Notes under the pieces: generated by a model
Seen by the model: only the letters and a program-made list of their open reading frames with translations
The model's database searches: none
Told to the model about the DNA's origin: nothing
Position numbers and translations under genes: made by a program
NCBI GenBank assembly: GCA_039090855.1
Contig: CM077022.1
Coordinates: 69,712,971 to 69,776,970 of the forward strand
Length of the DNA stretch: 64,000 nucleotides
Reading direction: 5' to 3'
Origin: Macrothele yani
Taxonomy: Eukaryota > Arthropoda > Arachnida > Araneae > Macrothelidae
Part shown: piece by piece, positions 11,568 to 23,500 of the stretch
Layout of the letters: every line of letters begins with the position of its first letter
How positions within the stretch are numbered: the first letter of the stretch is position 1

Positions 11568-14500
11568 CTAAAATGGAAAAACAAACAAACAAACACGAAT
11601 GTAATAGTCAATGTCAAAAAAAGTGTACATATACAGCGATGAGCCATTACATTATGACCACCCCCAGCCTAGAGAAATAAGTGCGCATGGAGACCGAACG
11701 GTGGCGCAGGTCAAGTTCACAGAGCAGTATATACACTGAAGTGCCAGAAAACTGGTACACCAGTCTAATACTTGGTAGGTCTTCCACGGGAGCGCAGGAC
11801 TGCAGAATACGACGGAGCATGGGCTCCACTAGCTTCTGGAAATATGCTGTAGGCAATGCACAATATACTTCCTGCAAGCGTTCCACAATTCGGGTGTATT
11901 CCGAAGTCTCGGATTCCTGTGCTTGATAGTGCGTTGCATGGCATCCCAAATGCGTTCTATGACGTTCAGATCTGGGAACTTGGGTGGGATGGCAACACCC
12001 CCAACTCAGATGAATGCTCCTCTAACCATAATGTGGCCTCCCGACACTTGCATTGTCCTGTTGGAACAGGCCCAACCCAACAGCATGAATGCAGGGCATG
12101 AACGAGTGTACCTCGTCAGAAAGGATGCGCACATAGCGTTGGTTGGGAAAAGACGTTTGTAGACGTACCAGGGGATCCCAGTGAAGTCCAGCTAAATACA
12201 CCCCATACCATTATGGACCTCCCACCAGCCGGTACAGTTCCCTGTTGGCAGGCGATTTCCATGGCTTCATAGGGTTTGCGCCACACACGAATCCTTCCAT
12301 CTTCCCGATACAGTTGGAAACGCCACTCGTCAGACCAGGCTACTTGTTTCCAGTCATCAAGTTATCAGTGGCGCTGTTGCCATGCCCAACCAGGCGCATA
12401 GCTCTGTGTCGTGCACCCATCAAGGGGACTCGAGTTGGGCGTCAGCTCCCAAAGCCCATATTGTGCAGGGTACGTTGCACAGTCCGGACGTTGATGCTTG
12501 TTGAGGCTCCAGCATTGAATTCCGATGATACCTGCGAGAGTGTCGCGTGAAACGTTTCTTGACAGTCGACGATGGTCACGTGCACCCAATGTCTTTTTAC
12601 GACCACACTGGTATCGTAGGTTGGAGGTTTTGCCGGAATTCTTGCAGTCACGGTACACCCTTGAAATGGTCGTCCGTGAAAATCCGAACTTCGTTTCTAC
12701 CTACGAAATACTATGGCCCATCTCACGAGCGCCAACTATGGCACCGCGTTGAAAATCGCTTAAATCGTTATTACTTGTCATTCTCACGTCGAAAACAGAT
12801 CTGACAGCTGTCACGGATGTCTATCGCTTTATATACGCACTGGCGGACGCAACCGAGTACGTGCATAGGTGACGTTGGTATGTATTTTGCATAATCTCGT
12901 CTGTGCCAGTTTTTCTGGCACTTCAGCGTATACATTCCGAGGACCGGCTTTCGATTAGCATAGTGTTCGGAATCAGAATGAAAAAGTTGCCGATTTATCG
13001 GAGTTTAATAAAAGACAAATTGTGATAGCACGGAGCCTCGGAACTACCATCTCGGAAACGGGGCACTTGTGGGATGTTCACGTGCCGCTGTTGTGAGTAC
13101 GTATCGAAAGTGGTGCACAGATGGCCAAACGACGAACCGTCGTCCAGCCGGGTGTCTCGTTCGCAGTTCATTGATGCCAAAGGCGAGCGGAGATTGTCGT
13201 GCATTGTTCAGAGCGACCGCAGGACCACAGTGCGACAAATCACCCGCAGCTACAACTGTGGTGATCAGGGCAATGTGTCACAGCACACAGTTCATCGCAG
13301 TCTTCTGCGCATGGGCCTGGGTAGCCGAAGACCCAGTCGGGTTCCCAAGCTCACTGCGCGTCATCGCCAACAACGTATGAAATGGGCCCAAGTTCAACGA
13401 GATTGGACCGAGGATGATTGGAAGAAAGTGGCCTGGTCTGACAAATCAAGTTTACTGGTGCATCACGTAGACGGCCGAGCGCGGATACGCCGATTATCAA
13501 CGGAGGCTATGGCACGTGGATGCAGTGTTGGGCGGAAACAGACCGGCGGCGGCGGCGGTGGTATGCTGTGGGCGATGTTTTCTTCGGACACTTTAGGCCC
13601 CATTATCCCAACAGCACAATTCCTTACAGCTGTCAGGTATCTGAGCATCGTTGCGGACCAAGTTCACCCATTCATGGCAACTGTGTTCCCTGCTAGTGAT
13701 TGACATTGCGAACAGGATAATGTGCCATACCACACTGCCAGAATCGTCAAGGTGTGGTTTGAGGAACATGCTGGTGACTTTCTCTTAATGCCCTGGCCTC
13801 CAAATTCACCTGACATAAACCCAATCGAACATTTGTAGCTCGACTTGGAAAAGCGGGTTCGCGCTAAATCACCACCACCCCGAGATGTACGGAAGCTGGA
13901 GGACCTGCTGTTCGTATTATGGTATTAGATACCCCGTATTATGGTACTAGATACCCCGTATTATGGTACTAGATACCCCGTATTATGGTACTAGATACTT
14001 GTTAGGTAGGTGGCCATAATGTAATGACTCATTGGTGTAAAGTATACTTTCATACGAACACAAAGGTACAAAGCATCAGAACATAAGTGCAGTTACTTTT
14101 TGCCTTCAGAATTTCATGAAAACTAAATTTGAGACTTTCATTAATGAATCAATTTAGGTAACATTTAGCTCTTACTTTTTCATAAAACAAGAATGGTTGT
14201 TGTTTCTGTTCTATACATTATGGGAATTGTAGATTGATGAAGGAGGCAAAGTAATATCATGCAGATCGTACTAAATCTTTGTTGCATGAGAGTTGTTTAC
14301 GTGAAATGTCAACAAAGCGTCGTTCATAGCTTTCCATCTCATCTTCAGGAATTGAGAGAACAGAGCAAACCACACAAACAACGGCGTAACTAATTTCACG
14401 TTTTTACTGATGAGCACTGATTATGCCAGAATAATCGAACAGATGTCGTTAGGATCGTCCGTAACAGTCATGATTTGTTGCGATGCTGGAACTTTATAAT

Positions 14501-17500
14501 GCTGTTAGTGCCTTTGAGACACAGATCACATGAAAGAACATGGAAGCAAGGAATTAGGTCGCAATCGAGACCCATGTAGTAGATACGGCCTGCCTGATAG
14601 GGAGATCCGTGCTAGAAAAAGGGTCCGCGCTGCTGAAAATTTTGACCGCTAGATGGCAGTAGGGACCTTAACTAAAAATACGAGGGTTGTACCGAAAGTA
14701 TTGCAAAAGTGGGCATAACTTTTTTATTAACTGACAGAAGTCGTTCAAATTGCACATGTTAGTAGATTAACTCTTGTCCTATACAAAAGTACTGCTCAAC
14801 ATAGCCGCCATCGCAAGCGATGCATTTGCGCCATCGTTGAACCCAACTCTCGAATCCTCTTTGAAAAAATTCAGGTGTGGACTCTTGTACCCACTTCTTC
14901 ACAGCCACTTTCGCCCTGTCTGTGTCATCAGACCGTTGTCCCCGGAGACTGTGTTTCTTTGGAGGAACAGGTGGAAGTCGAAAAGTGCCAGATCTGGGCT
15001 CAGATCTGGGCTGTACGGTGGATGGGGACGACAGACCAGCCTAATTTGCTGATCGCCTGATTTGTAGCCTAAGATGTGTGTGGTCTCGCATTGTCATGGT
15101 GAATGTGGATCATTTTCAGATTCTTGTTCGGTCTCTTCTTCCTTTTGGCTTCTCTAAGCTTCTTGAGTGTCAAAATGTACCTCTCGCTGGTCACGGTACA
15201 GCAGCAACGTTCTAGAAAATCAAGGAGAATGACACCTCAGTCATCCTAAAAAACAGTCACCATGACTTTCTGTGATGCTCGCTGGCTCTCGAATTTCTTA
15301 GGCCTTGGTGAGGAGGTGTGACGCCATTCCATGGATTGATTCTTCCGGATCGTTGATTTTTTCGTTTCCCGATCAATTCTGACGCGGGCCGCCCCGGTGG
15401 CGCAGTGGTCTAAGCGATGGCCTCTGATCATTCGTCCGAACGGGGTCCGGGTTCGAATCCCGGTGAGGCATGGATGTTGTGTTTGTCTTACGGTACTGGC
15501 TCTTTCCCTTCCCTGGAACCAGTCACCCTAAATTAGGGACGGGCGACTGCTTATAGCCCATTGAGTTGCTCACGGTGGTCGTTAAACCTCCAATCCAAAA
15601 AAAAAAAAAAAAAAAAATTCTGACGCGGATCCAAGTGGATGAGATGGTTCAAACGATCCTCATCAAAGTGAGATGGACGACCTTAGCGTGGAGAATCGTT
15701 GAAGTCAAAATTGCCACCTAGGAACCTCTCAAACCATTTGCAAGCTATCCTCGGAGCAATAGCTTCCTTCCCATACACAGCACAAATTTGTCAAGCAGCC
15801 TCGGCGGCTGTGGATCCCTTGTTAAGCTCATAGAAGAACAGATGTCGGCAATGTTCAATCCTCTCTACTTGATACTCCATACTTCCGGACCTGAAAACCA
15901 AAAAAACACATTAGCCACATTGACACAACGCAATATGATTTAGATACACGACATTACTGGCTACATTTTGATATACAACTGACCATCTGCACTATAACTA
16001 CTGACCTGGGAAATACTCGTGAAATAAAACGTCATGAACTTAAGCATCAACCCAATATTTACTTTTTCTCCTTGGCCAAAGATTAATGTCTCAAAACTAT
16101 GTCCGAGAATTAAAAATTGAGTAAATTGTAAAGCTCTTAATCTGGTCGTTCACATGTGTCGACAGGTTCTTTAGTAAACAGAATGGTGAGAATGTAATGA
16201 AAGGTTTACAACATACGCAATCTCGCATACCAATGCAGATTTATGACTAAATATCGGTAGAACCCTCATTCTTAAAGCCTATAAAAGAACAAAGGCAGTT
16301 TATTTTATACGGCTTACCCTTTTCCTTATTTTGTCCATAAGAAGTACCTTCAGAACGCTCCATATGTATTTGAACAAAACACTTTCATTCACGATGTGAA
16401 CCGCTCTAAATCTTCCGGGAAATGAGTTCTGAAAAGTAAAGGAAACTTTACACTATTTTAATTGCAAACGTTTTGTGGTCGGTTATTTTTATAAGGAAAA
16501 CAAAAACGAAAATAACAACAACAAGAAAGATAATTTGATTAAACGTCCTGTGACATATACTGTACACTGAAGTGCCAGAAAAACTGGTACAGACGAGATT
16601 ATGCAAAATACATAGCAACGTCACCTATGCGCGCACCCGGTTGCGTCCGCCAGTGCGTATATAAAGCGATAGATATCCTTGGCAGCTGTCAGAGCTGTTT
16701 TCGGCATGAGAATGACAAGTAATAACGATTTAAGCGATTTTCAACGCGGTGCCATAGTTGGCGCTCGTGAGATGGGCCATAGTATTTCGTAGGTAGAAAC
16801 GAAGTTCCGATTTTCACGGACGACCATTGCAAGGGTGTACCGTGACTACAAGTATTCCGGCAAAACCTCAAACTTACGATACCAGTGTGGCTGTAAAAAG
16901 ACATTGGGTGAACGTGACCATCGTCGGCTGTCGAGAATCTTTTCACGCGATAGGCGTGCAACACTCTCGCAGGTATCATCGGAATTCGATGCTGGGGTCT
17001 CAACAAGCATCAGCGTCCGGACGGGGCAATGTACCCTGCACGATATGGGTTTTGGGAGCAGACGCCCAACTCGAGTCCCCTTGATGGGTGCACGACACAG
17101 AGCTATGCGCCTCGCTTGGGCACGGAAACACCGTCCCTGTACACTTGATGACTGGAAACAAGTAGCTTGGTCTGACGAGTCGCGTTTCCAACTGTATCGG
17201 ACAGATGGAAGGATTCGTGTGCGGCGCAAACCCCATGAAGCCATGGATCCTGCCTGTCAACAGGGAACTGTACCGGCTGGTAGAGAAGGGGGTCCGTAAT
17301 TGTATGGGGTGTGTTTAGCTGGACTTCACTGGGACCCCTGGTACTTCTACAAACGTCTGTTCCCGGCCAACGCTATGTGCGCATCCTTTCTGACGAGGTA
17401 CACCCGTTCATGTCCTGCTTTCATGCTGATGGGTTGGGCCTGTTCCAACCGGACAATACAAGCATCGGGAGGCCACATTATGGTTAGAGGAGCATTCATC

Positions 17501-20500
17501 TGAGTTTGGGGTGTTGCCGTTCCCACCCAAGTCCCCCGATCTGAACGTGATAGAACACATTTGGGATGCCATGCAACGCGCTATCGAACACAGTAATCAG
17601 AGACCTCGGAATACACCCGAATTGTGGAACGCTTTGCAGGAAGTATGGTGTGCATTGCCTACAGCATATTTCCAGAAGCAAGTGGAGTGCATGCAAAATC
17701 GTATTTCTGCAGTCCAGCGCTCTCGTGGGAGACCTACCAAGTATTAGACTGGTGTACCAGTTTTTCTGGCACTCTAGTGTACATCTAATTTAACTTTCCT
17801 TTGAGTTCCTATCTTCTTAAATTTGGTTTCTTCTGGTTAATAATATTTTAACTTAAGGTGGTTCTACCTAAAAACTGTACTCTATGTTTGCAATGGTAAA
17901 AACTTCCGTAGACATTTTCTTCGCAACTAATGTATTCTCAAGGATAAAAATTTCACATCAATAAAAATAACTTTGAATTACACAGTCGTATTAGAATAAT
18001 ATGACCACCTACCTAATAATGGGAATAACCACCCTTGGCCCGGATGACAGCGGCAAGACGGCGTGACACGGACGCAATGAGGCCCTGGAAGGTTGCCCGA
18101 GGCAGACGTGCCCATCCAAACTGCAGAAGAGCACGCATGTCCCGGAGATGACGTGTTTATGGGTCTGCACGTCGAACCTGTAGATTCATATAGTCCCATA
18201 AGTGGTCTACGAGATTGAAGTCGGGTGATTTCGCAATCCATGAGAGAACGGACACATCGCTGTCGTGTTCTTGGAACCTGTCACGCATCTCCTTAGTGAT
18301 GCACATTGTTCTGTTGGTAGACATCATCACCACCAGGGTAAACGTCCAACATGAAGAGATGCACGTGGTCATCGAGGATGAACAAGAAGTCATCGGCGTT
18401 CAGAGACCCATCCAGTGGTACCAGTGGTCCCAAGTCATACCAGGAAAGCATCCCCCAGACATCCACACTGCCACTTCCGGCCTGTACTTGACAGACAAGC
18501 GTGTCCGGGTGTTGGTTCTAGTGTGTTTGACGCCGTATCCGCCACAGCCCGTCACTTCTGTGGAGTAGAAATATCGATTATGGGTCTGATGGAGAGGTAG
18601 TCATTGGCGTTCAAAGACCCATCGAGGATGAAGAGGTAGTTATTGGTGATCAAAGACCCATCCAGTGGTACCAGCGGTCCCAAGTCATACCAGGAAAACA
18701 TCCCCCAGACATGCACACTGGCACTACCGGCCTGTACTTGACCGGCAAGCGTGACCGGGTGTTGGTTCTAGTGTGTCTGATGCCGTATCCGCCACTGCCC
18801 GTCACTTCTGTGGAGTAGAAATATCGATTATGGGTCTGATGGAGAGGCAGTCATTGGCGTTCAAAGACCCATCGAGGATGGAGAGGTAGTCATTGGTGAT
18901 CAAAGACCCATCCAGTGGTACCAGTGGTCCCAAGTCATATCAGGAAAACATCCCCCAGACATGCACACTGCCACTACCGGCCTGTACTTGACCGGCAAGC
19001 GTGTCCGGGTGTTGGTTCTAGTGTGTCTGACGCCGTATCCGCCACTGCCCGTCACTTCTGTGGAGTAGAAATATCGATTATGGGTCTGATGGAGAGGTAG
19101 TCATTGGCGTTCAAAGACCCATCGAGGATGGAGAGGTAGTCATTGGCGTTGAAAGACCCATCGTGGATGGAGAGATAGTCATTGGTGTTCAAAGACCATC
19201 CAGTGGTACCAGCGGTCCCAAGTCATACCAGGCAAACATCCCCAAGACATGCACACTGCCATCGCCGGCCTATACTTGACGGACAAGCGTATCCGGGTGT
19301 TGTCTCTCGTGTGTCTGACGCCGTATCCGCCACTGCCCGTCACTTCTGTGGAGTAGAAATATCGATTATGGGTCTGATGGAGAGGTAGTCATTGGTGTTC
19401 AAAGACCCATCGAGGATGGAGAGATAGTCATTGGTGTTCAAAGACCATCCAGTGGTACCAGCGGTCCCAAGTCATACCAGGAAAACATCCCCAAGACATG
19501 CACACTGCCATCGCCGGCCTATACTTGACGGACAAGCGTATCCGGGTGTTGTCTCTCGTGTGTCTGACGCCGTATCCGCCACTGCCCGTCACTTCTGTGG
19601 AGCAGAAATATCGATTATGGATCTGATGGAGAGGTAGTCATTGGCGTTCAAAGACCCATCGAGGATGGAGAGGTAGTCATTGGTGTTCAAAGACCCATCC
19701 AGTGGTACCAGCGGTCCCAAGTCATACCAGGAAAACATCCCCAAGACATGCACACTGCCATCGCCGGCCTATACTTGACGGACAAGCGTGTCCGGGTGTT
19801 GACTCTCGTGTGTCTGACGCCGTATCCGCCACTGCCCGTCACTTCTGTGGAGTAGAAATATCGATTATGGGTCTGATGGAGAGGTAGTCATTGGCGTTCA
19901 AAGACCCATCGAGGATGGAGAGGTAGTTATTGGTGATCAAAGACCCATCCAGTGGTACCAGCGGTCCCAAGTCATACCAGGAAAACATCCCCAAGACATG
20001 CACACTGCCATCGCCGGCCTATACTTGACGGACAAGCGTATCCGGGTGTTGGCTCTCGTGTGTCTGACGCCGTATCCGCCACTGCCCGTCACTTCTGTGG
20101 AGTAGAAATATCGATTATGGATCTGATGGAGAGGTAGTCATTGGCGTTCAAAGACCCATCGAGGATGGAGAGGTAGTCATTGGTGTTCAAAGACCCATCC
20201 AGTGGTACCAGCGGTCCCAAGTCATACCAGGAAAACATCCCCAAGACATGCACACTGCCACCGCCATCCTATACTTGGTCGACAAGCGTGTCCGGGTGTT
20301 GGTTCTCGCGTGTCTGACGATCGTATCCGCCACCTCCCGTTACTTCTGGGGAGTAGAATTCTTGAATATGGGTCTGATGGAGAGGTAGTCATTGGCGTTC
20401 AAAGACCCATCGTGGATGGAGAGGTAGTCATCGGCGTTCAAAGACCCATCCAGTTGTACCAGTGGTCCCAAGCCATACCAGGAAAACATCCCTCAGACAT

Positions 20501-23500
20501 GCACACTGCCACCGCCATCCTATACTTGGCCGACAAGCGTGTCCGGGTGTTGGTTCTCGTGTGTCTGACGTTGTATCCGCCACTGCCCGTCACTTCTGTA
20601 TAGTAGAAATCTCGATTCGTCGGAAAAGGCAACCTTTTCCTACTGTCCAATGACGGCATGCCCATGAGAACTGCCGGCGTCGCTGCCGATGGGCCTGTGT
20701 TAACATGGGTGCCTTGACGCAGCGTCGACTCCGGAGACCAATGCTTGACAGGGTTCACTCTACTGTTAACGGGGACACATACCTGGGTGACCCAGCGTTC
20801 ATTTACGTGGTCAAATGCTGCAATATCGCGCGTCGATTGCACTCTGTGGCGGGTACATTGTGATTCCCGTGGTGGTCATATTATTCTGATACGACCGTGC
20901 ATAGCATGACATGTTTAATATGTTGGCTAAAACTTAAACATAGTTATATTAAAAATCAATAATTTTACCTTGGGTAATGTTGAGACTTGCTAATAGATGG
21001 CGCGACCTGTATATTGATGACATCAGCAGACAAACGAACGTTTAATGGCTTATTTAGGAAATAGAAATCAGCAGTACCTGATTTTTTTCAATAATTTTAT
21101 TAATTTTCTGAATGGAATCAAAATTTGCGTCCACTCATGGGATAGTCTGGAATGTTTAGAATGTAACGAAAGTCTGATTTAGATGTGTGTGTCCGTTGCC
21201 AAAACACTTCGAACAGCACAAAAGGTGCTTTAAATTTTCTTCATTAGCGAGAGCACAATCGTCCTCAGTTTCAGGACACGGGGTCCCGAATCTAGAATTC
21301 GGAATACGGGGTCCCGAATCTTACACGTGGTGCTCAGAGTTCTCTTTACTCCCTACAGGAGAGGTATAAATGATAGCTTTGACGTAATCGCAGGAATACG
21401 TCTAATGGGTTCACGTACAGCCTCTGATCATGCCATATAATAGTATTCATGTTATCCCGCCCCATATAAATTCGAGAGAAATACACGTTCTGGAGTGTGG
21501 CAACATGTCAGCTGGTTTAAATCACATCAGCGGATGTATAGTTGTGAAACACAAATTTGTCCGCGCCTCCTCACTCCGGAATAAGTTGCTCTCCCAACTA
21601 AGCTACACGGACGGAATGTATCGCTCCAGATTTGTCGCCTACGTCACATAGTCAACAGTGATTCTTTCATCGCCCCATGTACTTAATATTTTCACATATT
21701 TTTGAACGTTTCTGATAAGAAATTACAGAAAACAAAAGAAGTTCAAAGAATTGAAACTGGCAACAGCGTGCTAGGTAAACACAAAAGAAACACCTGCTAC
21801 AGTTAAATATTGTGTGCTAAGAAAACGGCGCACGTCAACAAGTTATGGATAGAAGTTTATGTTTTTGCTCATTACGAAGAGACATATCCATATTCTGTAA
21901 TTAAACAAGTTAGTAAAATCATGCAACGCATTGATTATGATACGCTTTCCAACATACCAGAAATTATTACTCAAGTTATGAGGATAATGGCTGTGGAATA
22001 AATCTTGCTCCTATGCCCTGACCTTTCACCCCATTTCAATGATATTCAACAGAACTGGTTCAGTATACCGCCGGAACAACATGACAAAGTTTTGTCGCAA
22101 TGGAAGCATTTTTACATAAGTTATGACGCATAAGAACGATGGAATGTATCCCGCTCCTATGTCCTGACCTTTGACCCCATTTCGCCCATTTTCAATAGGG
22201 TTCGTCCCCAGGTTGTCCCCTAGCACATACTAAAATTTCATCGAAATCGAACCATTTTTACGCGAGTTATCGTGCTGACAGACAGACAGACGGACAAAGC
22301 CGGAGCATATACGCTTCTTCCACCTACGATTGGAAAGCGTAAAAAACGCTATGAAAATCATGGAAGTAGCATTTCTAAATGAAAAAATAAGCTATATTAT
22401 TAACAATAGAGGGGGAAATTATCAAGCATTGCTTTTAACAGGAAAAAGAACACCAAACGAATATCCAAAGAACGTATGTACTTTTACGGCTATTCCAAAA
22501 GTAAGGTCTCTGGTCGTAAAAGAAAATTCACCAAACCAAACAGCAATCGCTAAGTCATTAAAAATCTCTGTATCAACTGTAAGCTATGTAACAGATTTGA
22601 ATCTGAAAACAAAAACAACAAGTCAGTAAAATCATGCAATGCATTGATTATGATACGCTTTTCCAACATACCAGAAATCATTACTCAAGTTATTACTCAA
22701 GTTATGAGGATGATGGCTGTAGAATAAATCTCGCTCCTATAACCTGACCTTTGATCCCATTTCGATGATATTCAACAGATCTGGTAAAGTATACTTCCAG
22801 AACAACATGATAAAGTTTTGTCACAATCGAAGCATTTTTACGTTTAAGTTATGACGCATAAGTGCGATGGAATGGATCCCGCTCCTATGACGTGAACTTT
22901 GACCTCATTTCGTCCATTTTCAATAGGATTTGTCCCCAGGTGGTCCTCTTCCACATATTAAAATTTCATTGAAATCGAACCATATTTACGCAAGTTATGA
23001 CGCATAAAGGCAATGGAATGGATCCCGCTCCTATGTCGTGAACTTTGACCCCATTTTGTCCATTTTCAATAGGGTTCGTCCCCAGGTGGTCCCCTTCCAC
23101 ATATTAAAATTTCATTGAAATCGAACCATATTTACGCAAGCTATGACGCATAAAGGCGATGGAATGGATCCCGTTTCTATGTCGTGAACTTTGACCCTAT
23201 TTCGTCCATTTTCAATAGGGTTCGTCCCCAGGTGGTCCCCTTGCACATACTAAAATTTCTTCGAAATCGAACCATTTTTACGCGAGTTATCGTGCGGACA
23301 GACGAACAAAGCTGGAGTATATACGCTTCTTCAACTTACGGTTGGAAAGCGTAAAAAAACATGATATTCACTGGCTTTTGCCTAGGCCCGTGGCTGTGCG
23401 CAGAACACGCTGTAGACTTCTTTATGAAAATCACTTAGGCGGAGACAGATGGAAATTTGTTGTTATTGTTGATGAAGCATGGATCTACCTTAACGACTGT

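Larger units (their letters stand above)
11634..14037 (+). mobile_element. Tc1-like element, family 'GATGAGCC', copy 1, carrying a second Tc1
   Basis: Terminal repeats CAGCGATGAGCCATTACATT and (right) its counterpart ending ACTCATTGGTG at 14037 are flanked by TA. The family-1 transposase resumes after the nested Tc1 at about 12975 ([20 protein letters not shown]), then 13074-13703 reads [56 protein letters not shown] and so on. The usual WSDES catalytic block is changed to WSDKS, frameshifts occur before 13130 and after 13700, and the C-terminus is replaced by a 23-bp tandem repeat. The element lies in intron 4 of the host gene. Confidence 0.85.
17853..21040. mobile_element. TTAA-type MITE, second copy, split by a Tc1
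   Basis: The left part (17853-17980) starts TTAAGGTGG and matches the arm of the element at 1143-1564 (CAATGGTAAAAACTTC, CAAGGATAAAAATTTCACAT). The right part (20901-21040) matches its centre (AGTTATATTAAAAATCA, GATGGCGCGACCTG, GACATCAGCAGACAAAC). The Tc1 at 17981-20899 separates the two halves. The far arm is missing. Confidence 0.65.

Noticed and set aside
18215..20603. Series of 60-130-codon open frames repeated in tandem, suggestive of a repeat protein
   Set aside because: They are one shifted frame of the 250-bp Tc1 repeat unit. The real coding sense is the minus-strand transposase.
18387..20622. CRISPR-like array
   Set aside because: Units are ~250 bp head-to-tail copies without unique spacers, inside a eukaryotic transposon.
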